Source: JADKAV01 sp037045455 (GTDB lineage Bacteria; Actinomycetota; Actinomycetes; S36-B12; UBA10799). Taken from it: 64,000 nt of DNA. The position numbers were made by a program, and so were the translations under genes. Of the stretch, positions 1 to 8,058 are shown piece by piece. Location: NCBI GenBank assembly GCA_037045455.1, contig JBAOIN010000003.1:372001-436000 (forward strand), written 5' to 3'. Below the pieces are notes generated by a model that was not told the DNA's origin, did no database searches, and saw only the letters and a program-made list of their open reading frames with translations. Position 1 is the stretch's first letter; the number at the start of each line of letters is the position of its first letter.

Positions 1-213
1 GTCATCGAGCACCAGGATTTCGGCCACGCCCTGTTGAGCGCTCAGGCTTCGTAGTGTCGGGCCAATCCGTTCGGCTTCGTCCCGCGCAGGCAGCAGCACA
101 CTGATCCGGGCATCGGTCGTGCCCTCCGGGCGTCGCAGGTGCCGCAGGTTAAGCCAGCTCAACGCCGTAGCCGACAACGACAGCCCGGCGGCTGCCCAGA
201 GCAACCGTTTCAC
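1..213 (-). CDS. Family 2 glycosyltransferase, N-terminal part (cut by window edge)
   Basis: The reading frame opens with GTG at 213 and runs off the window start after 71 codons. A hydrophobic N-terminal segment (VKRLLWAAAGLSLSATAL) is followed by a GT-A nucleotide-sugar start: ISVLLPARDEAERIGPTL, then EILVLDD, where the acidic pair is the usual UDP-sugar contact. The start overlaps the stop of the CruF-like gene by four bases (GTGA), so the two are translationally coupled. Downstream of a CruF hydratase this looks like the CruG-type glycosyltransferase that glycosylates hydroxylated carotenoids; that specific role is inferred from position only. Confidence 0.75.
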   Translation of the reverse strand, partial: MKRLLWAAAGLSLSATALSWLNLRHLRRPEGTTDARISVLLPARDEAERIGPTLRSLSAQQGVAEILVLDD

Positions 214-929
214 GATCGGCGCCTGAGAGCTGGTACTCCGAGAACGGCCATCCCGAGACCGCCGACGACTGCCACGCCGAGCCGGTCCAGGAAGACTGCG
301 TTGGCCACGACCCCCCCGACCCACATCCACGTATAGAGAACCAGCGGAACCCGCAGGTCCACCTCGGCCTGCGGAAGCCGGTTCAGCAGCGCCATCAGCA
401 CCAGTGTGCCTAGCAGCCAGCCCGCGTAGTTCTGAAGCGGAATACCCGGAATACCCGGCAGCGAAGGGTTGGGGTCGGACCAGGTCCAGTACCCCTCTCC
501 CACCATCTGCGGGTCGAGGAAGAAGTCCCACGTGGTCAGGCCGACCGCCGCCAGCGGCACCACCCACCGGGTCGTCACTGACCGGGCAAGTAGCAGCGCC
601 GGATAGGCCATCATCAGCCAGGCCAGTGGGACGACGACCGGCACGGCGAGGATCTGCGGTTGCAGATCGGCGCTGTAGGAGTACTCGCCGAAGGGCAGCC
701 CAGTTCTGCTCCCGAGCAGTTCGATCGCAAGCCCGAACCCGGCCGTGGTGGCTGAGAAGCGCAGCGTCCAAGACACGCCGAAAGACAGCCACGAGTGACT
801 GACTGACGCCGCGGTGAACAGCAGCACCACCAGCGTCGTCATCGTCTGGCGCTCGCCGGCCGGCATCAGGATCCAGGTGATCTGCGCCAGAATGCTGGCC
901 CCGGTGAACAACCACGGCAGCCGCCTCAC
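210..929 (-). CDS. CruF-like carotenoid 1,2-hydratase (DUF422 membrane protein)
   Basis: A 239-residue polytopic membrane protein with about seven hydrophobic segments. Motifs such as FGEYSYS, GLTTWDFFLDPQMVGEGYW and IPLQNYAGWLLG are typical of the carotenoid-synthesis family (DUF422) that includes CruF and bisanhydrobacterioruberin hydratase, which add water across the psi-end 1,2 double bond. I chose the GTG at 929, because it overlaps the stop of the preceding CrtA-like gene (GTGA) as at the other junctions of this operon; the frame is open further upstream but that part is non-hydrophobic and Arg-rich. Family assignment is fairly sure, exact substrate unknown. Confidence 0.72.
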   Translation of the reverse strand: MRRLPWLFTGASILAQITWILMPAGERQTMTTLVVLLFTAASVSHSWLSFGVSWTLRFSATTAGFGLAIELLGSRTGLPFGEYSYSADLQPQILAVPVVVPLAWLMMAYPALLLARSVTTRWVVPLAAVGLTTWDFFLDPQMVGEGYWTWSDPNPSLPGIPGIPLQNYAGWLLGTLVLMALLNRLPQAEVDLRVPLVLYTWMWVGGVVANAVFLDRLGVAVVGGLGMAVLGVPALRRRS

Positions 930-1588
930 CACAGACGATCCCCGGCGATGTCCGTGACGGCGAACCGAGCGAACAGCTCCTCGGAGTACCAGCCGGTCTG
1001 CCGGGTCTGCTCGATGACCGCGCGGTGGGCGGGCAGAGCGTAGGCGAAGTCCCGCACGGCCTGCTGGTCCTGCCAGACGCTGAATGTCCCCTGCAGTCCG
1101 ATCGGCGCCTCGCCGATGCCGATCCGGTACAGTAACCCGGGTTGATCGTCGAGGATGCGAGCGACCGGCGGCACGGCCTGTTGGAACGCCCGCCACTGAC
1201 GCATCCGCACCCGGGCGCGGGTGATCGCCGCGATCGGCCCCGGCCAGTCGCGGGCAGCGCGGTCGATCGCGAAGGGCTCGCTACCTGACCACTGTCCATG
1301 GCTGGCGATCGGGGACAACGTGAACCGGGTGTGTGCGACTGCCAGTCGGCGCCACTTGGCCAACGTCGGTTCCAGCGGCGAATCGGGGCCGGTCCACACG
1401 GTGAGCAGTGCCCATTGCCGCAGGTCAGCGTCCCGAGCCGTAAACCGCCTGCCGGCGCCCGTGCCCAGCGACTTGTGGAACGTCAGCCCGGGCAGGCGGG
1501 ACAGGGAGCGCGGATCGCCGGCCATCCTGACGAAGGCCCGTCCCACGGCGGTGGGCCGGACCCTCCAGACGTCCAGCCTGACCGTCAT
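926..1588 (-). CDS. CrtA-like (spheroidene monooxygenase family) protein
   Basis: A 220-residue soluble protein. The pattern LPGLTFHKSLGTGAG, then DADLRQWALLTVW, then FAIDRAARDWPGPIAAITRA and QGTFSVWQ resembles the heme-type CrtA (spheroidene monooxygenase) family that introduces a C-2 keto group into acyclic carotenoids. Its start overlaps the stop of the YbaK-type gene (ATGA) and its stop overlaps the start of the CruF-like gene, so it sits inside a tight carotenoid-type operon. The family is recognised from overall resemblance, not a single diagnostic motif; a distant role in other monooxygenation is possible. Confidence 0.6.
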   Translation of the reverse strand: MTVRLDVWRVRPTAVGRAFVRMAGDPRSLSRLPGLTFHKSLGTGAGRRFTARDADLRQWALLTVWTGPDSPLEPTLAKWRRLAVAHTRFTLSPIASHGQWSGSEPFAIDRAARDWPGPIAAITRARVRMRQWRAFQQAVPPVARILDDQPGLLYRIGIGEAPIGLQGTFSVWQDQQAVRDFAYALPAHRAVIEQTRQTGWYSEELFARFAVTDIAGDRLW

Positions 1589-2079
1589 TCCGCTGGTGCC
1601 TCGCCCACCTCGCCAGCAGTCCCGGCCGTGATCCGCAGGATCTCGTCGTAACTGGTATTGAACACGAATTGCGGGTGCCCGGCGCTGGCCCAGATCGTCC
1701 GCTGCCGGGACAGCGTCACGTCCACCAGCGTCGACAGTGGCTTCGGGTGGCCCAGCGGAGACACCCCGCCGATGGGCTGGCCGGTGTGCATGCGCACGAA
1801 CCCGGGGTCGGCGCGGGTCACATTGCGACTGTCAGTGAGGGCCGCCAGTTTGAACAGGTCCGCGCGGTGGGCCCCAGAGATGATCACGAGCAGCGGGCGG
1901 CCGTCGGCATCGAAGATCAGGGAGTTCGCAATAGCGGCCTTGGGAACGTCGAGGGCCTGCGCGGCGGAGGCGGCGGTCGCTGCCGAATCGGGCAGTTCCC
2001 GGATCCGGTCGTGCAAGCCCAGGTCGGTCAGGGTGCTCTGCACCTTGCGGACCTGTGGCGGGAAGGTCTGCATGGGCAT
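1585..2079 (-). CDS. YbaK/EbsC-type aminoacyl-tRNA deacylase
   Basis: About 164 residues of a YbaK/ProX-like trans-editing domain, which hydrolyses mischarged tRNA. Family landmarks are AIANSLIFDADGRPLLVIIS (positions 50-70, with the usual Lys replaced by Asn in the KTL(V/I) slot), the TGQPIGGVSPLGH loop, and GHPQFVFNTSYDEILRIT near the C terminus. The likely start is ATG at 2079 (MPMQTFPPQV) or the internal ATG at 2073; the frame is open to an ATG at 2133 but the extra residues are low-complexity. It leads the minus-strand carotenoid-type operon by a 4-bp overlap; any functional link to carotenoids is unclear. Confidence 0.8.
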   Translation of the reverse strand: MPMQTFPPQVRKVQSTLTDLGLHDRIRELPDSAATAASAAQALDVPKAAIANSLIFDADGRPLLVIISGAHRADLFKLAALTDSRNVTRADPGFVRMHTGQPIGGVSPLGHPKPLSTLVDVTLSRQRTIWASAGHPQFVFNTSYDEILRITAGTAGEVGEAPAE

Positions 2080-2203
2080 CACTGTAGGGGTTGCAGAGCC
2101 AGCCGGCAGTGGCGGCGGACGGGTCATTGGCACGCGGCAGATCGTGCAACGTCAGACCCCATTGCCGGTTCTGGTCATGATCAGGTCACCTGGAGGCCTC
2201 TGC

Positions 2204-2633
2204 GTGACCGAAACCCCGGATGAGACGCCATCGCGGCGCCAGCGAGCGCGAACGCGAGCGGGTGCGCCTGTCGAAGCGGTCCGTGGCATCCTTCGACACG
2301 CTCAACACCTGGTACTACAGCGACGCCCCCAAGACCGTGCGGCCGACGTTGGATGCCGCGCGCCGAGTCTCGACGTTCGACGAGATCAAGCAGGGACTCG
2401 ACGAGCAGACAGACGTATACGAGGCCCGCCGTTGCCTGTCCTGTGGCAACTGCTTCGGGTGCGACAACTGCTTCGGAGTCTGCCCGGACAACGCCGTGCA
2501 GAAGTTCCCGCGGGGTTCAGCCGAGGGTGACAACGGCCGGGACTACGCGTTCGATTTGGACTACTGCAGGGGCTGCGGGATGTGCGTGAGTGAGTGCCCG
2601 TCCGGGGCGATCGTGATGATCCCGGAGGAGTAG
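2204..2633 (+). CDS. Orphan 2x[4Fe-4S] ferredoxin-like protein, resembling the C-terminus of GltD-like oxidoreductases (frame break near start)
   Basis: The protein carries two cysteine-rich clusters, CLSCGNCFGCDNCFGVCPDNAV and, after DYAFDLDYC, RGCGMCVSECPSGAI, as in 8Fe ferredoxin domains. The preceding stretch FDTLNTWYYSDAPKTVRPTL...ARRVSTFDEIKQGLDEQ matches the linker found C-terminal to FAD/NADPH domains of GltD-like oxidoreductases, but no such domain is encoded upstream. A strong ribosome site (GGAGG, 2192-2196) precedes GTG 2204; that frame joins the ferredoxin frame only if one base near 2243 (CAG-C-GAG) is extra. Without that correction the start would be ATG 2220. It may supply electrons to an unlinked reductase. 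Confidence 0.6.
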
Positions 2634-2656
2634 TCACCCTCGACTGGGGCTTAAGG

Positions 2657-4357
2657 TCAGCGCGTTTGTCCGGCCGCCGTCCGGATCGCCTTTAGCGACT
2701 GCCGGACCATGTGCCCGTCGAGTTTGACCACCCGCCGGTCGTAGGTGAGCAGGCCGTTGGTCTCCTCCTCGACGTCGGTCAGTTGCGTGTAGACGATGGC
2801 CTGTAGGCCCCGCGCCACGGCCGGCAGGATCTGCTCGTGATGCAGCCGGATGAACGCGTCGGTCAACGCACCCGACGTGGGGAAGCGCTTGTACCCGAAC
2901 TCGACCTCGCTCCAACTGTGGTCCGGGTCGCGCCAGCTGTACCCGCCGTACTCGGTGAGGGCGAGCGCTCGGCCGTCCGGCTTGGGCGCGCGGAAGGCAC
3001 GGAAGTACACGTGCAGGCTCTGGAAGTCCCCGCCGCGCTGATCGTGCCAACCGCTCGCGTGGTCGACCGGCCGACTCGGGTCCAAGGCGCGCACCTGCTG
3101 GGCTACGGCGCTCGCGTCGAACTGGCCCCAGCCCTCGTTGAACGGCACCCATACGACCACGCTGGGGCTCTTGTGCAATAGCGCGATCGTCTCCTGCATC
3201 TCGTCCAGCCACGCGGCGCGGGCCTGGGCATCGGCGCGACCGAACCACGAGTAGTGGCTGTCCTTGAATCGAACCGGTGCGACGGCCGGAGGCTGCTGCA
3301 CCCAGCGCCTATAGGGATGACCGCCGTTGACCATGTCCTGCCAGACCAGCATCCCGAGCCGGTCGCAGTGGTAGTACCAGCGCAGGGGCTCGACCTTGAT
3401 GTGCTTGCGCAGCATGGTGAATCCAAGGTCCTTGGCGGTCGTGATGTCGAAGACCATGGCGTCGTCGGACGGCGGCGTATAGAGCCCGTCTGGCCAGTAG
3501 CCCTGATCCAGGACGCCAGTGTGAAAGTAGGGCTGCCCGTTGAGCAGGAGTTGGCCACCCCGTACTTCAGTGGTGCGAAGACCCGCGTAACTGCTGACCT
3601 GGTCGTCGCCGGCGCTGACCCGGATGTCGTACAGGTAGGGGTTCTCGGGCGTCCACAGCTGGGGGTCCGGGATGTCGATGCGGACCGGCCTGCCGGATCT
3701 GGTTGCGACCGACTGGCCGGCCATCTCGACGACGCAGTCGGCTGGCGCCGAGGTCTCGACGGTGATCTGCACGTGGTCCAAGGCGGGCTCGATCCGCAGA
3801 TCGCGCACATGCACCTGGGGCACGGACTCCAGCCACACCGTCTGCCAAATGCCGGACTGCGCGGTGTACCAGATGCCGCCGGGTTTGAGGACCTGCTTGC
3901 CGCGCGAACCCGGCTCGGTGTCGCTCGGATCGGTCACCACCACCTGCAGTTCGTTGACGGGTTGCAGCACGTCGGTGACATCGAACGTGAAAGGCAGGTA
4001 GCCGCCGGTATGCGTGCCGACGGTCTTCCCGTTGACTAGGGCCGTGCAGTTCTGGTCCACGGCCCCGAAATGCAGAAGCACACGATCGCGCAGGAAGCCG
4101 TCGGGCACGGCGAAGTTACGGCGGTAGTGAAGGAACTCGCCCGGCCGCAACTGTCGGCCCACACCTGAAAGCTGGGCCTCTGGTGAGAACGGAACCACGA
4201 TCTCGCCGTCGTAGGCAGCGGGCGTGCGGTCGTTGATCCGGAACGCGTACTCCCAGCGGCCGTTGAGGTTGAGGTAGGAGTCGCGGCGCAGCTGCGGGCG
4301 CGGGTACTCCGGCAGCGGGGCATCGGAATTGAGCTCGTCGCCCCAGGGAGTCATCAC
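2657..4357 (-). CDS. Glycoside hydrolase family 2 protein (beta-galactosidase/beta-glucuronidase type)
   Basis: A 566-residue cytoplasmic-looking enzyme without a signal peptide. Domain order is the sugar-binding jelly roll (YLNLNGRWEYAF at ~30; HYRRNFAVPDGF; LVNGKTVGTHTGGYLPFTFD), an immunoglobulin-like domain around 195-265, and a TIM barrel. The acid/base motif is WVPFNEGWGQ and the nucleophile motif ALTEYGGYSW. It is shorter than LacZ and lacks the C-terminal small-chain domains, resembling the compact GH2 group. Its start overlaps the stop of the MFS gene by 4 bp, so imported glycosides are probably hydrolysed inside the cell; substrate unknown. Confidence 0.87.
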   Translation of the reverse strand: MMTPWGDELNSDAPLPEYPRPQLRRDSYLNLNGRWEYAFRINDRTPAAYDGEIVVPFSPEAQLSGVGRQLRPGEFLHYRRNFAVPDGFLRDRVLLHFGAVDQNCTALVNGKTVGTHTGGYLPFTFDVTDVLQPVNELQVVVTDPSDTEPGSRGKQVLKPGGIWYTAQSGIWQTVWLESVPQVHVRDLRIEPALDHVQITVETSAPADCVVEMAGQSVATRSGRPVRIDIPDPQLWTPENPYLYDIRVSAGDDQVSSYAGLRTTEVRGGQLLLNGQPYFHTGVLDQGYWPDGLYTPPSDDAMVFDITTAKDLGFTMLRKHIKVEPLRWYYHCDRLGMLVWQDMVNGGHPYRRWVQQPPAVAPVRFKDSHYSWFGRADAQARAAWLDEMQETIALLHKSPSVVVWVPFNEGWGQFDASAVAQQVRALDPSRPVDHASGWHDQRGGDFQSLHVYFRAFRAPKPDGRALALTEYGGYSWRDPDHSWSEVEFGYKRFPTSGALTDAFIRLHHEQILPAVARGLQAIVYTQLTDVEEETNGLLTYDRRVVKLDGHMVRQSLKAIRTAAGQTR

Positions 4358-5646
4358 TTGCGCCGCCGCAGGGCTTGCACGGGAATCACCACAAAGAGCA
4401 CCACCACGGCCGCTGCCACGAAGATCCCCGGCGTGGGCACCTGCTTGAGCTGCCCGAGATCTTCGTAGTACTCGTCGGCGTTGCGGATCACGGCCGCGCC
4501 GATGAACGGGCCCAGCACCATGGGGATCAGCACGTAGGCGATCATGCGCAACCCCTGCACCATGCCCACGCGGTCGATGGGGGAGTAGTCACGTACTGAG
4601 GCCGCTATAGCAGCGGTAGTGAGCATCCAGCCGGACATCATCACCAGGCCCGCCAGGATCACCCCGATGAGTCCGCGCGCGAACACCATGATCACCAGCC
4701 CGGCCAGGTAGATGGCGGCGGCCGGCAGCATCGCGTTCACCTTGCCGATCCGGTCGATGACCCGGCCGCCCAGAACGCTGACGATCGCCGAGCCCGTCAG
4801 TACCACTGCGAGTACTAGCGCATAGGCCTCGATCTGCAGGTACCGCTGGACGTAGATGATCAGGTAAGGCAGGAAGACCTGCGTGGAGACGCCGAGGATG
4901 GCCAACGCTGCCAGCGCTAGATACAGCCGTGGGTTCTCCCGCACTGCAGAAGGCCGCAGTCCGTGCACGATGGCACGCAGCAGGCTCTCCTCCTGCTTGG
5001 GCTCACCGGGGACATCCCGGATCAGCACTAGAGCGACCAACCCGGCCGCGATCATCAGCACGCCCACGACGACGAAGAAGAGCTGCCAGTCGCCAGCCTT
5101 GGTGAGCCCGTCCAGGCCGCCGAATACCAGCAGCATCGCGATCAGCGGCATGGCGGCGATGACCGACTCGACGCGCCCACGGTTGGACGGTTCGGTGACG
5201 TCGGTGACCCACGCGTTGAACGAGGCGTCGTTGGCTGACGCACCGAGGAAACTCATCAGACAGTCGAGCAGGATGACGGCTGCCGTGGCTGCCGCGACTG
5301 CGCTGAGGAAGGGCACCAGTGGCGCGATGGCGTCGACTGTGATCAGGCCGAACAGCATCGTCGAAATGCCCCAGATCACGTAGCCGCCGGTGATGAAAAG
5401 CCGTCGCTTCCCGATCCGGTCGGACAGCGGGCCGATCAGCAGTGTGGCCAGCGTGGCGGACACCGCGGAGAGCGCCACCATCAGCGCTATAGCGTTCGGG
5501 TCGTCTGTGATCGTGTCGTAGACGAACACGTTGAGGTAGAGGTTCTCGACGGCCCACGCGATCTGCCCGACCAGACCGACGATGATGACCCCGAGCCAAA
5601 CTCTCGTGCCGAGTTTGGTCGGTGTCAGTTCACGCAAATCGGTCAT
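4354..5646 (-). CDS. MFS transporter
   Basis: A 430-residue major facilitator protein with about twelve hydrophobic helices. The motif between TM2 and TM3 is GPLSDRIGKRRLFITGGYVIWG, a clear MFS motif A, and a related GGRVIDRIGKVNAM sits in the second half (after TM8). The early TM1 region AWAVENLYLNVFVYDTITDDP resembles MFS sugar/drug carriers that are often paired with glycosidases. Its stop overlaps the start of the GH2 gene by 4 bp, so a shared operon for uptake and hydrolysis of a glycoside is likely. Confidence 0.85.
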   Translation of the reverse strand: MTDLRELTPTKLGTRVWLGVIIVGLVGQIAWAVENLYLNVFVYDTITDDPNAIALMVALSAVSATLATLLIGPLSDRIGKRRLFITGGYVIWGISTMLFGLITVDAIAPLVPFLSAVAAATAAVILLDCLMSFLGASANDASFNAWVTDVTEPSNRGRVESVIAAMPLIAMLLVFGGLDGLTKAGDWQLFFVVVGVLMIAAGLVALVLIRDVPGEPKQEESLLRAIVHGLRPSAVRENPRLYLALAALAILGVSTQVFLPYLIIYVQRYLQIEAYALVLAVVLTGSAIVSVLGGRVIDRIGKVNAMLPAAAIYLAGLVIMVFARGLIGVILAGLVMMSGWMLTTAAIAASVRDYSPIDRVGMVQGLRMIAYVLIPMVLGPFIGAAVIRNADEYYEDLGQLKQVPTPGIFVAAAVVVLFVVIPVQALRRRK

Positions 5647-5656
5647 CGCGTCTCCT

Positions 5657-6373
5657 TCAGTTCGCGGCCAGCGCGCTGGCGAAGATGAAGCCCAATACAG
5701 TCACCAGTCCCACCTCGCGGCCACCATGCGCGTAAGCCTCGGGCATCAGCGTGTTGGCCAGCATCGTGAGGATTGCACCGGCGGCAAAGGACTGGATCAG
5801 TGCGACGGTGGCGGGCGGGCTGTCGCCCATGAGCGTGAACGCGATCACTGAGGCCACCACGCACACCGCGACGATCGCCGACCACAAGGCCATGATCCGC
5901 CCCTTGCTCATGCCGGATTTCAGCAGCCCAACGCTTGCGGCCAAGCCCTCCGGGATGTTCGACAAGAACACGGCCACGACCATCGCGATGCTCACCGTCG
6001 CACCGCCCAGCATGGTCAGCCCGATAGCCACGGCCTCCGGAACGCCGTCCAAAGCCGCACCCAGTACCAGAGGCATTCCGGAGACGTGCTCACCCACCAC
6101 TGGGTCGTCGTTGCCGCTACGCCGGGCCAGGATTCGGTCGCCGCCCCAGAACGTCAGCGATCCGGCGACCAGGCCGAGGAAGATGGCCGTTCCGCCCGCC
6201 TCCTTCGCGCTGGGCAGCACCAGGTCGAAGGCAACCGCGCTGATCAGCGTCCCGGCGCCGAAGCCCATGATCAGGCCCAGCGTGCGCCGGGAGACGTCGA
6301 ACCAGAACGCGATGAGTGCGCCCACCATGACCGAGCCCGCGGCGATGAAGGACCAGAGGGCGACGGCGAGCAC
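5657..6373 (-). CDS. ZIP-family divalent metal transporter
   Basis: A 238-residue membrane protein of the ZIP/ZupT-like type. It has eight likely helices and the paired metal-site helices LGAALDGVPEAVAIG (TM4, with D, E) and VAVFLSNIPEGLAAS (TM5, N-x-P-E-G). Early glycine-rich helices (LGLIMGFGAGTLISAVAF) also fit the family. ZIP proteins move zinc, iron or manganese toward the cytoplasm. The chosen start is the GTG at 6373 (VLAVALWSF). It ends 10 bp from the MFS gene and could be cotranscribed with it. The substrate cannot be told from sequence. Confidence 0.83.
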   Translation of the reverse strand: MLAVALWSFIAAGSVMVGALIAFWFDVSRRTLGLIMGFGAGTLISAVAFDLVLPSAKEAGGTAIFLGLVAGSLTFWGGDRILARRSGNDDPVVGEHVSGMPLVLGAALDGVPEAVAIGLTMLGGATVSIAMVVAVFLSNIPEGLAASVGLLKSGMSKGRIMALWSAIVAVCVVASVIAFTLMGDSPPATVALIQSFAAGAILTMLANTLMPEAYAHGGREVGLVTVLGFIFASALAAN

Positions 6374-6401
6374 GTGTTGAGACTAGTGGCGAGAGAAGCG
6401 T

Positions 6402-6505
6402 GAATCGGGGCCACGTGCGGCCCGCTTCGACACGTTTGTCGGCAGGGTCGTCACAAACGTTTGGATCGGGGTCGTATCTGGCCCGGATCCACACGTTTTG
6501 TTGTG
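6402..6505. repeat. Repeat-rich leader with diverged copies of a CACGTTTGT-containing unit
   Basis: The 296-bp gap between the divergent ZIP and HNH genes holds two direct copies, about 61 bp apart, of a 35-40 bp stretch (AATCGGGGCC...ACACGTTTGT at 6403-6439 and GATCGGGGTC...ACACGTTTTGT at 6464-6501), roughly 70 % alike by eye. An inverted copy of the end (ACAAACGTTTGGATC, 6453-6467) lies between them. The words CCACGTG (6411) and ACACGTT (6430) are 19 bp apart, the spacing seen in other gaps of this window. Confidence 0.55.
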
Positions 6506-6669
6506 GAGCATCCGACGGCAGGTGAAGTTGATGTTTGTGGCGCCATGTCGATCCAAGCCGAGGAAGTGCCAGCGCTTGGCTGTTTCGGCACGGCTTCTCG
6601 TTGTCGGCGCGCTCGCGCTCCAGTGCCTGCGCGGGGAAAACGTGTCGTACCTGCGTTCGAGAATGAAGT

Positions 6670-7866
6670 ATGAGGGTTGAACAGGCCGCACCGCCCGGCC
6701 GAGATCTGGCGGAAGAGATGGCTCGCCTCGCGATGCTTGACGAGCACGAGTTGGCTGAGGAGCTGGTGCGTGTTGAGCAAGCGCTGCGCGCGGCCCAGGC
6801 CATGCGGGCAGCGACAGTGACCGCCGTCGAGAGCCGGATCGAGGCCATGGGCTACCGATTGTCCGGAGCCACTGAAACGGTCGCGGCCATCACCGTGATC
6901 TCCACGCGGGCAGCGTCGCACCTGATGGACGCCAGCGAGGCGGTGTGTGCCCGGCCGGCCGTGTGGCAGGCGTTGGCCGAGGGGCTGATCGACATGACTC
7001 GGGCGCAGATCATCGGTACCGGCTTCGATGAGATCGAGGGTCCCGTTCGGGATGCGTTGGAAGCCAAGGCGCTTGCATTCGCGCAGAACCACACCGCCCA
7101 CGAGACTCGGCGGTACGTGACCCGGTTGTTGGTGGACCACGACCCGAGCATCGCCGAACGGGAAGCGGAGAAGCGGCGGGCCAAAGCGTGGGACAAGCGG
7201 CACATCGGCGCTTACGCGCGGGCACATGGGATGGCTGACCTGTTCGGCTACCTGCCCGCGGGTACGGCCAGTTTGCTGTTCAGGACCTTGGATGAGGTTG
7301 CCCGGACCTACACCGACGACCGGACTCTGGAGCAGAAGCGGGTCGACGCGCTCGAGCAGATCTTGGCCGAGAACGTGCATCTGGACATCCGCGTGGATGT
7401 GGTGATCCCGGCCGACACCCTGGCTTCGCTGCAGGACAGCGGTGCTGGCATCGACGGGTTCGGACCGGTCGACGGGCCGCACGCCCGCTACCTGGCGCTG
7501 CGCGACGACGCCCGCTGGCAGCGGCTGGTGACCGAGCCGGTGACTGGCAGGCTGATCGACCTGAGCACCGAGGCCTATCGGATCCCGGACCCGGTCAAGC
7601 GATTTGTCCGGGCCCGTGACCGGCACTGCCGGTTCCCGGGGTGTTCGACTCAAGCCCGGCACACCGACACCGACCACGTGATTGCCTGGCCGGATGGACC
7701 CACAACGTCCAAGAACCTCGCCTGCGCATCACGCGGTCATCACCGGGTCAAAACGCATTCCGGCTGGCAGGTGCGGGGTGGTCCGGATGGCTCGCTGATC
7801 TGGACGAGTCCGCTGGGAACCGAGCACACCACCTGGCCCTACAACTACGACGACCCCGTCGACTGA
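6670..7866 (+). CDS. DUF222 / HNH endonuclease-domain protein (13E12 repeat family)
   Basis: A 398-residue protein with an N-terminal DUF222 helical region (LDEHELAEELVRVEQALRAA..., residues ~20-280) and a C-terminal HNH nuclease motif: RDRHCRFPGCSTQARHTDTD, then HVIAWPDGPTTSKNLACASRGHHR. Paired cysteines bracket the zinc-binding H-N-H core. This is the REP13E12-type family that is highly multicopy in actinobacteria; the cellular role is poorly understood (mobile-element-like spread, possible DNA nicking). No integrase or terminal repeats flank it here, though the upstream leader is itself repetitive. The ATG at 6670 gives family-like length. Confidence 0.88.
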   Translation: MRVEQAAPPGRDLAEEMARLAMLDEHELAEELVRVEQALRAAQAMRAATVTAVESRIEAMGYRLSGATETVAAITVISTRAASHLMDASEAVCARPAVWQALAEGLIDMTRAQIIGTGFDEIEGPVRDALEAKALAFAQNHTAHETRRYVTRLLVDHDPSIAEREAEKRRAKAWDKRHIGAYARAHGMADLFGYLPAGTASLLFRTLDEVARTYTDDRTLEQKRVDALEQILAENVHLDIRVDVVIPADTLASLQDSGAGIDGFGPVDGPHARYLALRDDARWQRLVTEPVTGRLIDLSTEAYRIPDPVKRFVRARDRHCRFPGCSTQARHTDTDHVIAWPDGPTTSKNLACASRGHHRVKTHSGWQVRGGPDGSLIWTSPLGTEHTTWPYNYDDPVD

Positions 7867-7966
7867 CTGATGAGCCAAACCTACTCGGCTGCGGGGGCGC
7901 GGTTGGGTGATCCGGCATGCCCGCAAACCCACCGTGAGCAGCGAACCCCAAGGACCCCACAAATGT

Positions 7967-7982
7967 ATGAACAAATGTTCGA
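7967..7982. promoter_or_regulatory. Secondary LexA (SOS) box candidate
   Basis: ATGAAC-AAAT-GTTCGA: the right arm is perfect and the left arm matches four of six positions of the Gram-positive SOS box TCGAAC-N4-GTTCGA. It lies 57 bp upstream of a perfect box that precedes the DUF6504-HEPN-dnaE2-dinB operon, suggesting tandem LexA sites. Confidence 0.5.
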
Positions 7983-8023
7983 AAACTTCTTGACGTACCC
8001 CCCTGCGAGTGTTCTGCTGGAAG

Positions 8024-8039
8024 TCGAACACAGGTTCGA
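8024..8039. promoter_or_regulatory. LexA (SOS) box of the dnaE2 operon
   Basis: TCGAAC-ACAG-GTTCGA, a perfect 6+6 inverted repeat of the actinobacterial/Bacillus LexA operator, ends 19 bp before the ATG of the first gene. An AGGAGG ribosome site (8048-8053) sits between the box and the start. Its place implies damage-inducible expression of the whole four-gene operon (8059-13671). Confidence 0.88.
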
Positions 8040-8058
8040 CTCACATCAGGAGGAAGTC

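Noticed and set aside
6670..7866. DUF222/HNH gene as part of an active mobile element
   Set aside because: No integrase, transposase, flanking direct repeats or target duplication could be seen; only the leader is repetitive.
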